Source: Candidatus Odyssella thessalonicensis
GTDB lineage: Bacteria > Pseudomonadota > Alphaproteobacteria > Bin65
Assembly (NCBI GenBank): GCA_005240015.1
Contig: SBBV01000092.1
Location: forward strand, 1 to 6,946
Reading direction: 5' to 3'
DNA length: 6,946 nucleotides
The first letter of the stretch is position 1, and each line of letters opens with the position of its first letter. Position numbers and translations under genes: made by a program. Shown here piece after piece: positions 1-6,562 of the stretch. The notes below the pieces were generated by a model. It searched no databases. It saw only the letters and a program-made list of their open reading frames with translations, and was not told the DNA's origin.

Positions 1-164
1 GCAACAAATACGACATCGTCATCACCGACAACCGCACCGCGCCGAACGTTCCAGTGGGCGGGAAGATGGAGGCGGCGAAAATTACGCGATCGCCTCCATC
101 TTCCCGCCCACTGGAACGTTCGGCGCGGTGCGGTTGTCGGTGATGACGATGTCGTATTTGTTGC
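1..164. repeat. Perfect 74-bp inverted repeat at window edge
   Basis: Bases 1-74 are the exact reverse complement of 91-164, with a 16-base loop (75-90). I checked the pairing along the whole length and saw no mismatch. The right arm is the 3' end of the substrate-binding-protein gene. The left arm, read on the plus strand from base 3, therefore encodes the same 24 residues (410-433 of that protein) and then leaves the match two codons before the stop. Stems this long and perfect are not normal terminators. The likeliest explanations are a fold-back artefact at a contig end or a real inverted duplication whose remainder lies left of the window. Confidence 0.9.
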
Positions 165-1389
165 CGCCTTTGAGGCGCCACTGGCCACCGACCAAGGGCG
201 TGCGCGTGACGTTGGCGCGCGCGAAGGGCGGCACGTTTTCCTGGTTCCACTTCACCGGGCCGACGATGGTCTGGAGATTGGTTTCCTTGATCGCCTTCAC
301 CATCGCCTTGCCGTCGCCGAGCGCCGGCGTGCGCTTCAGCACGTCGACGGCGACCTCGAACAGCGAGTGGATGAAGCCGATCGGCTGCGTCCACTGCTTC
401 TTGGTGACGGCCTCGTAGGCAGCGCCGAGCTGCTTCGCGGTCTGGCCGTTCAGCGACGACTTGAACGGATGCGAGGGCGTCCACCACACCTCGGTCGAGA
501 GGTTGTGGCCGTCGCGTCCCAGCGCCTCGACCGCGACCGGGAACAGCAGCGCCTTGCCGACCGAGGCGACCTTGGGCTTGAAGCCCTGCTGCAGCGCCTG
601 CTTCCAGAACGTCGTGAAGTCGGGCGGCAGCACCACGCCGGTGACGATCTCGCACCTCGCGTTCTTGAACGCCGTGATCTGCGCCGAGAAATTGTCGGTG
701 AGGTTCTGATAGCGGCCGGGATCGGTGAGCTTGTAGCCCTGCTTCTCCAGCACCGGCGGAAAGCCCACCTGCTTGTCGCCCCAGGCATTGCCGTCGCCGT
801 CATTGGGGAAGAGGCCGCCCACGGCTTTGTTGGTCGGCACCTGGCCCCACATGTTGGTGAAGACCGCGATGATGTCCTCGAGGCCCCAGAAATAGTGATA
901 GGTGTAGTTGAAGCCCTTCCAGGCCGACGGCCCGCCCGCGGGATTGGCCTGGCGGCCGATGAACCAGGGCTGCCACGGCGCCATGGTCGAGACGCAGGGC
1001 TGCTCCTCGATCTCGCACTGGGTCGAGACCGGATTCGTGGTCTCGGGCGTCGAGGCCACCAGCATCAGATCGACCTTGTCCTGGACGATGAGATCCTTCG
1101 CCACCTGCGCCGCGCGGTTGGGGTTGGACTGGCTGTCCTTGACGATGACGTCGACCGGATGCGTGCGGTTGCCGATCTTCAAGCCGCCCTTCATCGCCGC
1201 CTTGAACGCGGCGACGGTGAAATTGTCCGCCTCGGCGAAGGCGGCGAGCGGCCCCGTCTGCGGGCTCACATAGCCGAGCTTGATCGTCTTCTGCTGCCCG
1301 ATGGCGGGTGCCGCGATCACGGCACCGCCTGCCACTGCGCCCGCGAGGAACGTGCGGCGGGCGATCTTCCTGGTCTTGTGCGTCGTCAT
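82..1389 (-). CDS. Tat-exported ABC transporter substrate-binding protein (branched-chain amino acid/amide type)
   Basis: A 435-residue periplasmic binding protein of the Leu/Ile/Val-binding (type 1 periplasmic fold) family. It should capture a solute for a high-affinity ABC importer; the ligand cannot be read from sequence, and amino acids, amides, urea or aromatic acids are all possible. Residues 1-30 form a twin-arginine signal (ARRTFLAG, R11-R12, then an Ala/Gly-rich hydrophobic stretch ending near APA-IGQ). The mature part opens with IKLGYVSPQTGPLAAFAEAD (about 36-55), the usual first strand and loop of the fold. C125 and C132 could form a disulphide. The ATG at 1389 is chosen over upstream codons because GGGAG lies 7 nt before it and the Tat signal begins there; the longer frame would run back into REP-like DNA. 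No permease or ATPase gene is in view; they may lie left of the window. The last codons are duplicated in the left-edge inverted repeat. Confidence 0.93.
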   Translation of the reverse strand: MTTHKTRKIARRTFLAGAVAGGAVIAAPAIGQQKTIKLGYVSPQTGPLAAFAEADNFTVAAFKAAMKGGLKIGNRTHPVDVIVKDSQSNPNRAAQVAKDLIVQDKVDLMLVASTPETTNPVSTQCEIEEQPCVSTMAPWQPWFIGRQANPAGGPSAWKGFNYTYHYFWGLEDIIAVFTNMWGQVPTNKAVGGLFPNDGDGNAWGDKQVGFPPVLEKQGYKLTDPGRYQNLTDNFSAQITAFKNARCEIVTGVVLPPDFTTFWKQALQQGFKPKVASVGKALLFPVAVEALGRDGHNLSTEVWWTPSHPFKSSLNGQTAKQLGAAYEAVTKKQWTQPIGFIHSLFEVAVDVLKRTPALGDGKAMVKAIKETNLQTIVGPVKWNQENVPPFARANVTRTPLVGGQWRLKGGNKYDIVITDNRTAPNVPVGGKMEAIA

Positions 1390-1426
1390 GGTTTCTCTCC
1401 CTTGCGCTTCCGTCGCTTTGTTATTT

Positions 1427-1490
1427 GTCGTCCCGGGCGCGCTGCAGCACGCCGCTCCTTCAGCGGCGTGGTGCTGCGCAGACCGGGACC
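1427..1490 (+). repeat. REP-like palindromic unit, copy 1
   Basis: A 64-bp unit bounded by GTCGTCCCGGG at the left and ACCGGGACC at the right. It folds into a hairpin with a 9-bp perfect stem (1448-1456 with 1462-1470) and a 5-base loop. GCAGCAC (1444-1450) can alternatively pair with GTGCTGC (1471-1477). It is a diverged inverted copy of the unit at 1532-1601 and lies 38 bp upstream of the binding-protein start codon. Confidence 0.75.
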
Positions 1491-1531
1491 AAGGCGAAGT
1501 GTCGACGCCGCGCTGCGTCCGCACCTCGCTC

Positions 1532-1601
1532 GGTCCCGGGTTAGCAGTGCACCACGTCGCGCGAGAAAGAGCGCGACGTGCTGCACAGCACCGGGGACGA
1601 C
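1532..1601 (-). repeat. REP-like palindromic unit, copy 2 (inverted)
   Basis: A 70-bp unit which, read on the minus strand, begins GTCGTCCCCGG, contains GCAGCAC and GTGGTGC in the same order as copy 1, and ends CCCGGGACC. Its hairpin pairs 1553-1562 with 1571-1580 (10 bp, perfect) and continues through 1547-1551 with 1582-1586 after one mismatch; the loop is 8 bases. The stem tip differs from copy 1 while the base and borders are shared. The two copies face each other across a 41-bp spacer, the layout of a BIME-type element. Confidence 0.75.
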
Positions 1602-1639
1602 ATGAACAGTGTGTTGGCGGGAACGAGTTGTGTCGCGCT

Positions 1640-3223
1640 TCACCCCTTCCGCAGCACGCTGAGCTTCTCGGTGTTGACGAGATCGGGCGCGGTCCAGCCG
1701 TTCAAGTCGTACTCGGACATGCACTTCTCGGCGAACTGTTTCAGGCGCGCGTCGGTGCCGGACGCCATCGCGCCGAAGAGCGCGTAGCGCCTTATCTCCT
1801 CGTGGCTGCCGCTGTAGTTGATCTCGTAGAGCTCGTGGCGCGCGCCGAACTCGGTGCCGATCGCGTCCCACAAGAGCTTCATGAGCTTCACGCGCCCGAT
1901 CGAGTCGATCCCGCCCGTGCCGCGCATGTATTTGTCGAGGTAGGGCCGGAGCGTCGGATTCTTGAAGTCGTTGGCGTGCGAGTTGAGATAGATGAGCCCG
2001 CTCGCCACGGTCTGCTCGATCAGCTTCTTGACCTGCACGTAGGCCTCGGGCGCCAGGATCTGATAGGCCGAGGCCGGCTCCATGCCGGGCAGGATGGCGC
2101 TGCCTTCCCAGGGATCGGCGGTCTTCGCCATCGCGTCGGAGAGGCCCCAGATCATGTTCCGCCAGGCCAGCACCTCGCCGATATTGGCCTCGACGCCGCG
2201 GAACGCGCGCGAGCCGGTGATCTCGGTCGCCTTCATCAGGAGCCCGGTGATGAAGTCGAGCTTCACCGCAAGCCGCGTGCAGCCGTGGATGAGCGCGCGC
2301 GGCAAGAAGCCGGTGCGCGGGAAGAAATTGTTCGCCTTCTCGACGTCGGCATAGACGAACACGTCCTCCCACGGCACGAACACCTCGTCCATCACGAAGA
2401 TCGCGTCGTTCTCGTCGAGGCGCGAGGAGAGCGGGTAGTCGAACGGGCTCCCGAGCACCGCGGCGCGGTATTCGTTCGAGGTGCGGCAGATCAGCTTCAC
2501 GCCCTTCGCATTCGTCGGCACCATGAACACCACGGCGTAGTTCTTGCCCTGCACCGGGATGAGCCCGTGGTGGGCGACGAAGGTGTAGTGCGTAAGCGCC
2601 GAGCCGGTCGCCACCACCTTGGCGCCGCTCACATGGATGCCGCCGTCGGTTTCCTTCGTGACATGCGCGTAGACGTCCTGCCCGCCGCCGGGGGCACCCG
2701 GCGCCACCGCGCGGTCGACCGGCGGATGGATGATCGCGTGATTGACGAACGGCACGCGCTCGCGGCTCTTGCGATACCAGCGCCGCGCGTTCTCCTGATA
2801 GGGCGCGTAGAACTCGGCGTTGGCGCCGAGCGTCGCCAGGAACGCCGCCTTGTAGTCGGGCGAGCGGCCGAGCCAGCCATAGGTGATGCGCGCCCATTCG
2901 GCGATCGCATCGCGGCCCGCTACTTGCTCCTGCAGATTGGTCGGCGCCGTGAAATAGCGATGCGTGAAGCCGCCCCACTCGGTCGGGTGGGTGAGGATGT
3001 GCTTCCCGCTCTTGTGGTCCTCGTGCAGCGCGTCGTAGAGGCGCGCGATCATGCGCGCGCAATTCTGAAACGCCGGATGCTCGGTGATCTTCTTGACGCG
3101 CTCGCCGTAGATCCAGATTTCGCGGCCGTCGTCGAGGCTGTCGAGATATTCGCGCCCGGTGTAGGGCAAGGTCGCGGTGCCGACGGAGGGTTTCTTGGCG
3201 GCGACGACATCGGGTGGTGTCAT
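1640..3223 (-). CDS. HpaB/PvcC-family flavin-dependent monooxygenase (4-hydroxyphenylacetate 3-hydroxylase family)
   Basis: A 527-residue protein, full length for the oxygenase component of two-component flavin monooxygenases that hydroxylate phenolic compounds with FADH2 supplied by a separate reductase. The N-terminal domain starts at TGREYLDSL (about 22-30). R120 and Y124 (GRSPDY) and H162 ([11 protein letters not shown]) have the same spacing as the active-site Arg100, Tyr104 and His142 described for Thermus HpaB. The middle barrel carries [15 protein letters not shown] (206-220), [20 protein letters not shown] (263-282) and PWEDVFVY; the C-terminal helical domain holds [12 protein letters not shown] and the [14 protein letters not shown] stretch (466-479). 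The ATG at 3223 is set by a strong GGGAGGAG 4 nt upstream. No HpaC-type flavin reductase is in the window, so the partner is elsewhere or shared. Substrate unknown; 4-hydroxyphenylacetate itself is only one possibility in this paralogue-rich family. Confidence 0.93.
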   Translation of the reverse strand: MTPPDVVAAKKPSVGTATLPYTGREYLDSLDDGREIWIYGERVKKITEHPAFQNCARMIARLYDALHEDHKSGKHILTHPTEWGGFTHRYFTAPTNLQEQVAGRDAIAEWARITYGWLGRSPDYKAAFLATLGANAEFYAPYQENARRWYRKSRERVPFVNHAIIHPPVDRAVAPGAPGGGQDVYAHVTKETDGGIHVSGAKVVATGSALTHYTFVAHHGLIPVQGKNYAVVFMVPTNAKGVKLICRTSNEYRAAVLGSPFDYPLSSRLDENDAIFVMDEVFVPWEDVFVYADVEKANNFFPRTGFLPRALIHGCTRLAVKLDFITGLLMKATEITGSRAFRGVEANIGEVLAWRNMIWGLSDAMAKTADPWEGSAILPGMEPASAYQILAPEAYVQVKKLIEQTVASGLIYLNSHANDFKNPTLRPYLDKYMRGTGGIDSIGRVKLMKLLWDAIGTEFGARHELYEINYSGSHEEIRRYALFGAMASGTDARLKQFAEKCMSEYDLNGWTAPDLVNTEKLSVLRKG

Positions 3224-3420
3224 GCAACTCCTCCCAACCTGAGTTCGGCGTCCAACCGCTCGTGAGCGGCGCGCTCCGATTGCACTCATCCTAGCATGGG
3301 CGCGCCACCCTTGCGCCTATGCACCGATCGAAAAATACCAGACTGCGCCGAAACGTAGTTTCCCGCAGGAAATCGTAATGCCGGTGCGCGTGCGCGCCCG
3401 AATCATCCGGCGCCACGATA
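3224..3420 (-). promoter_or_regulatory. Upstream region of the HpaB-family gene
   Basis: This 197-bp stretch carries no gene. Next to the start codon is the strong ribosome-binding site (3228-3235). A small inverted repeat, CCGCTC-GT-GAGCGG, lies at 3256-3269. A TAGGAT preceded by TGC (minus strand, about 3288-3296) could serve as an extended -10, but no convincing -35 element sits 16-18 bp before it, so the transcription start cannot be placed. Confidence 0.4.
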
Positions 3421-3436
3421 TTTGATTCGAATCAAA
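3421..3436. promoter_or_regulatory. FNR/FixK-type box inside a 16-bp perfect palindrome
   Basis: TTTGATTCGAATCAAA is a perfect palindrome and contains TTGAT-N4-ATCAA (3422-3435), the consensus bound by FNR/FixK-class regulators in Proteobacteria. Its centre lies about 205 bp upstream of the HpaB-family start codon, the only gene start it faces. If it activates from the classical -41.5 position, transcription would begin near 3387 and the leader would be about 160 nt. Binding is inferred from the match alone. Confidence 0.6.
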
Positions 3437-3471
3437 GCACCGCGTCGGGGCTCCGCGAGCAAGCGCTGCGA

Positions 3472-3537
3472 GCGCCGGTCGGACTCCGGCGCGCGAGGGC
3501 TATCGCGCCTTCTGCTCGAACGCAGACGCGTTCGAGC
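3472..3537. other. Hairpin-rich intergenic segment
   Basis: Part of the 379-bp gap between the helicase and the HpaB-family gene. GCGCCGG (3472-3478) pairs perfectly with 3486-3492 around a 7-base loop. GCTCGAACGC (3514-3523) pairs perfectly with 3528-3537 around a 4-base loop. GGCGCG (3488-3493) can alternatively pair with 3504-3509. There is no credible reading frame with a ribosome-binding site. It could be the structured 3' trailer of the helicase mRNA, a small RNA, or a degenerate intergenic repeat; I do not recognise the family. Confidence 0.5.
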
Positions 3538-3564
3538 GCATGAAGCGGCGCGGATAATCCGCTC

Positions 3565-3593
3565 GTCGGAGCGGGTTTCGAACCCGCCCCGAC
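3565..3593 (-). terminator. Putative terminator-like hairpin after the helicase gene
   Basis: The stem pairs 3565-3575 with 3583-3593: 11 positions, 10 Watson-Crick and one that is G:U in the minus-strand RNA. The 7-base loop is TTCGAAA on the minus strand. It begins 9 nt after the helicase stop codon. There is no T-run after it on the minus strand, so it is not a canonical intrinsic terminator; it may stabilise the 3' end or act with Rho. A second short dyad, GCGGAT-A-ATCCGC (3550-3562), follows directly. Confidence 0.5.
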
Positions 3594-3602
3594 GCCGTCC
3601 TG

Positions 3603-4823
<1,221 letters not shown>

Positions 4824-4829
4824 GTTCAG

Positions 4830-4835
4830 TCCTTT
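4830..4835 (-). promoter_or_regulatory. Ribosome-binding site selecting a TTG start
   Basis: AAAGGA on the minus strand is 6 nt before the TTG at 4823-4821. The in-frame ATG at 4880 is preceded only by GC-rich sequence without a purine-rich Shine-Dalgarno core. This decides the start of the DEAD-box gene. Confidence 0.65.
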
Positions 4836-5016
4836 ATGTGCGCGGGAAACAAGGGCTCGCACGGGATGTGCGGCCGCCATTCATGGCGCGCTTTTCGAAG
4901 CCCCACGCGCAACTGGGGCCAGCGATGTTGTTGGGAATTCTTCGAGAAAGTGCGCCGCTGGCGGGCTCGTGAGCCCAAGGCCGGGCGCCTTCGCGCGATC
5001 GCGAGGAATCTATGTG
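4836..5016 (-). promoter_or_regulatory. Long 5' leader of the DEAD-box helicase gene
   Basis: If the promoter at 5023-5050 is real, about 190 nt are transcribed before the TTG start. The leader holds two hairpins: GCCCCA (4900-4905) pairing with TGGGGC (4914-4919), and GGGCT (4963-4967) pairing with AGCCC (4972-4976). There is no small ORF with a clear ribosome-binding site apart from the in-frame ATG at 4880. Long structured leaders are common on cold-shock and RNA-helicase mRNAs, so post-transcriptional control is plausible but not shown. Confidence 0.45.
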
Positions 5017-5029
5017 CGCTGCAACATAG
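5010..5029. promoter_or_regulatory. Operator-like dyad over the -10 element
   Basis: Read on the minus strand, CTATGTTGCAGCGCACATAG has 6-bp perfect outer arms (5010-5015 with 5024-5029) and a TGC-rich core. It covers the proposed -10 and transcription start of the helicase promoter, the place a repressor would occupy. It loosely resembles TGC-rich alphaproteobacterial operators such as those of PhaR; that resemblance is weak evidence. Confidence 0.4.
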
Positions 5030-5050
5030 CGATGAAACCGGCCCTGTCAA
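5023..5050 (-). promoter_or_regulatory. Sigma70-type promoter for the DEAD-box helicase
   Basis: On the minus strand there is a consensus -35 TTGACA (5050-5045), a 16-bp spacer, and a -10 TATGTT (5028-5023). It lies in the gap between the CoA-transferase and the helicase and points at the helicase, with a predicted start near 5016. This makes the helicase an independent transcription unit. Confidence 0.6.
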
Positions 5051-5081
5051 TGGCCCGCGCAACTTTATTTCCGCCTCGAAT

Positions 5082-5169
5082 CGTCATCCTGAACGCAGCG
5101 AAGGAGCTCGCTTCAACTGCCGACCGTCTCGGTGCGGAGGCCCGATCCTTCGCGTCGCTCAAGGTGACG
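5082..5169. repeat. Intergenic palindromic repeat ('CGTCATCCTGA...GCGAAGGA' type)
   Basis: Left arm 5082-5105 and right arm 5146-5169 are inverted copies matching at 19 of 24 positions around a 40-base loop. The left arm reads CGTCATCCTGAACGCAGCGA and the right arm ends CGCTCAAGGTGACG. This is a degenerate member of a repeat type widespread between bacterial genes, often mis-translated as 'HPERSEG'. The right arm ends 5 bp from the CoA-transferase stop codon, a position where it may stabilise or terminate that transcript. Confidence 0.8.
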
Positions 5170-5174
5170 GTGAC

Positions 5175-6389
5175 CTAGGCACACACAACCGCGCCGGCCA
5201 CCGCCAACGCGTCGATCTCGGCGGCGGAGTATCCGGCCTCAACGAGCACCTCGCGCGTGTGCTGGCCAAACAGCGGCGCGGGGCGGCGGATGCCGCCGGG
5301 CGTTTCGGAGAGCTTGATCGGCAGGCCGATGGCCTTGGTGCGCGCGGCCTTGGGGTGGATCGTCTCAACGACCATTTGGCGCGCTTGCGCCTGTGGATCG
5401 GCGTGCATCTCGGTCACCGAGAGCACGGGGCCGGCGGGGAGGCCCGCCTCCTCGAAGCGCTGGAGCCAGTCGGCGCTGCTGCGCTTCTTCAGGTGGGGCG
5501 CCAAGGTCTCGACCAAGAGCGCGAGATTGGCCATGCGCGCGCGGTTGTCCTTGAAGCGAGGGTCGTCGCGGAGCTGTGGCGCCTCGATCACGCGCGTGAA
5601 ACGGTCCCAGTTCGGCTGGTTGGCGGCGCCGATGTTGATCCAGCCGTCGGCGGTGGCGAAAGCCTGATAGGGCGCGTTCAACGGATGCGCTGAGCCCATC
5701 GGACCGGGGGCGGTGCCGGTCGCGAACGCGATCGCCGATTGCCAGTAGGTGTGCGTGATGCCGGCCTCGAACAGCGAGGTGTCGACGCGCTGGCCCTTGC
5801 CGGTCCGCAAGCGCTCGACATAGGCGGAGACGCAGCCGAGCGCTCCGAGGATTCCGGCGGTGATGTCGGTGACCGGCGCCCCCACCTTCACCGGCGGGCG
5901 GCCCGGGCCCTCGCCGGTGATCGACATGAGCCCGCTCATGCCCTGCGCGATGAGGTCGAAGCCGCCGCGGTCGGCATAAGGCCCGGTGCGGCCGAAGCCC
6001 GAGATCTCGCAATAGATCAGCGCCGGATTCACCGCTTTGAGCGCCTCGTAGCCGAGACCGAGTTTCGGCATCGTATCGCGGCGATAATTCTCGATCAGCA
6101 CGTCGGTGTTGCGTACGAGTCGCAGCATCACTTCGCGGGCGCGCGGGTGCTTGAGGTCGAGCGCGATGCCGCGCTTGTTGCGGTTCATCATCAGGAACGC
6201 GGCGGATTCGCCGCCGACCTCCGGCGGCACCGAGCGGCGCGTGTCGTCGCCGCCCGGCACGCGTTCGACCTTGATCACGTCGGCGCCGAGATCGGCGAGC
6301 ATGAGCCCGCAGGTCGGGCCCGCCATCACATGCGCCAATTCCAAGACGCGCATGCCCACGAGCGGGCCGGTTCGCGACACGCCCGTCAT
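5175..6389 (-). CDS. CaiB/BaiF-type (class III) CoA-transferase
   Basis: A 404-residue, full-length class III CoA-transferase, which moves CoA between an acyl-CoA and a free carboxylic acid in the cytoplasm. The N-terminal Rossmann-like part has GMRVLELAHVMAGPTCGLML (12-31), DLGADVIKVER (33-43), and NRNKRGIALDLK (69-80). The catalytic aspartate is D175 in GAPVTDITAGILGALG (170-185). GKGQRVDTSLFEA (197-209) and the C-terminal AGLPAGPVLSVTEM (315-328) and RRPAPLFGQHTREVL (368-382) are also family hallmarks. The ATG at 6389 gives the usual N-terminus, but the region before it has no good Shine-Dalgarno; GTG codons 4 and 11 and ATG codon 13 are alternatives, and the frame stays open upstream through the repeat to 6566. 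It follows a crotonase-family gene, consistent with an organic-acid or acyl-CoA degradation pathway. The acid and donor cannot be named. Confidence 0.93.
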   Translation of the reverse strand: MTGVSRTGPLVGMRVLELAHVMAGPTCGLMLADLGADVIKVERVPGGDDTRRSVPPEVGGESAAFLMMNRNKRGIALDLKHPRAREVMLRLVRNTDVLIENYRRDTMPKLGLGYEALKAVNPALIYCEISGFGRTGPYADRGGFDLIAQGMSGLMSITGEGPGRPPVKVGAPVTDITAGILGALGCVSAYVERLRTGKGQRVDTSLFEAGITHTYWQSAIAFATGTAPGPMGSAHPLNAPYQAFATADGWINIGAANQPNWDRFTRVIEAPQLRDDPRFKDNRARMANLALLVETLAPHLKKRSSADWLQRFEEAGLPAGPVLSVTEMHADPQAQARQMVVETIHPKAARTKAIGLPIKLSETPGGIRRPAPLFGQHTREVLVEAGYSAAEIDALAVAGAVVCA

Positions 6390-6416
6390 CGCGCGCAGCC
6401 AAGTGAACAGGAGCCG

Positions 6417-6560
6417 GCGAGCCGGGGAGAAGAAAGACTCACCACCAAGGCACCAAGGCACCAGGAAGTGTTTTCGCGCGCCTTTGGCGCGCAAAGAGCT
6501 TCGCTTGGTGCCTTCGTGCCTTGGTGTCTTGGTGGTGTCACTTCCTTCTCCCTGGCTCGT
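6417..6560. repeat. 144-bp long inverted repeat built from CACCAAGG repeats (MITE-like or REP-like)
   Basis: Bases 6418-6461 pair with 6516-6559 at 38 of 44 positions, plus two G:T pairs on the plus strand, giving an almost continuous long stem. Inside it is a second hairpin, GCGCGCC-TTT-GGCGCGC (6476-6492). The left arm contains a partial tandem repeat of the 9-mer CACCAAGGC (6443-6460). It fills the gap between the crotonase stop codon (2 bp away) and the CoA-transferase start. No clear target-site duplication is seen. Confidence 0.85.
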
Positions 6561-6562
6561 AT

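Noticed and set aside
1280..3265. Long open frame of 661 codons on the plus strand
   Set aside because: It lies antisense to the HpaB-family gene, its product is Arg/His/Ala-rich with no recognisable domain, and there is no ribosome-binding site; it is a GC-rich codon shadow. The plus-strand frames at 367-1605 and 3630-5693 were dismissed for the same reason.
3293..3307. Possible sigma54 promoter (TGGCGCG...TGCT on the minus strand)
   Set aside because: The GG and GC dinucleotides are separated by 9 bp where 10 are required, and no enhancer-type regulator gene is near.
3565..3593. tRNA T-arm-like sequence (GCGGG-TTCGAAA-CCCGC on the minus strand)
   Set aside because: The T-arm looks right, but no anticodon arm, D-arm or matching 5' acceptor strand is present; upstream on that strand is the end of the helicase gene. 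It is better read as a hairpin after that gene.
5082..5169. Possible CRISPR-like repeat
   Set aside because: Only one inverted pair of arms is present, with no direct repeats or regular spacers; it is a palindromic intergenic repeat.
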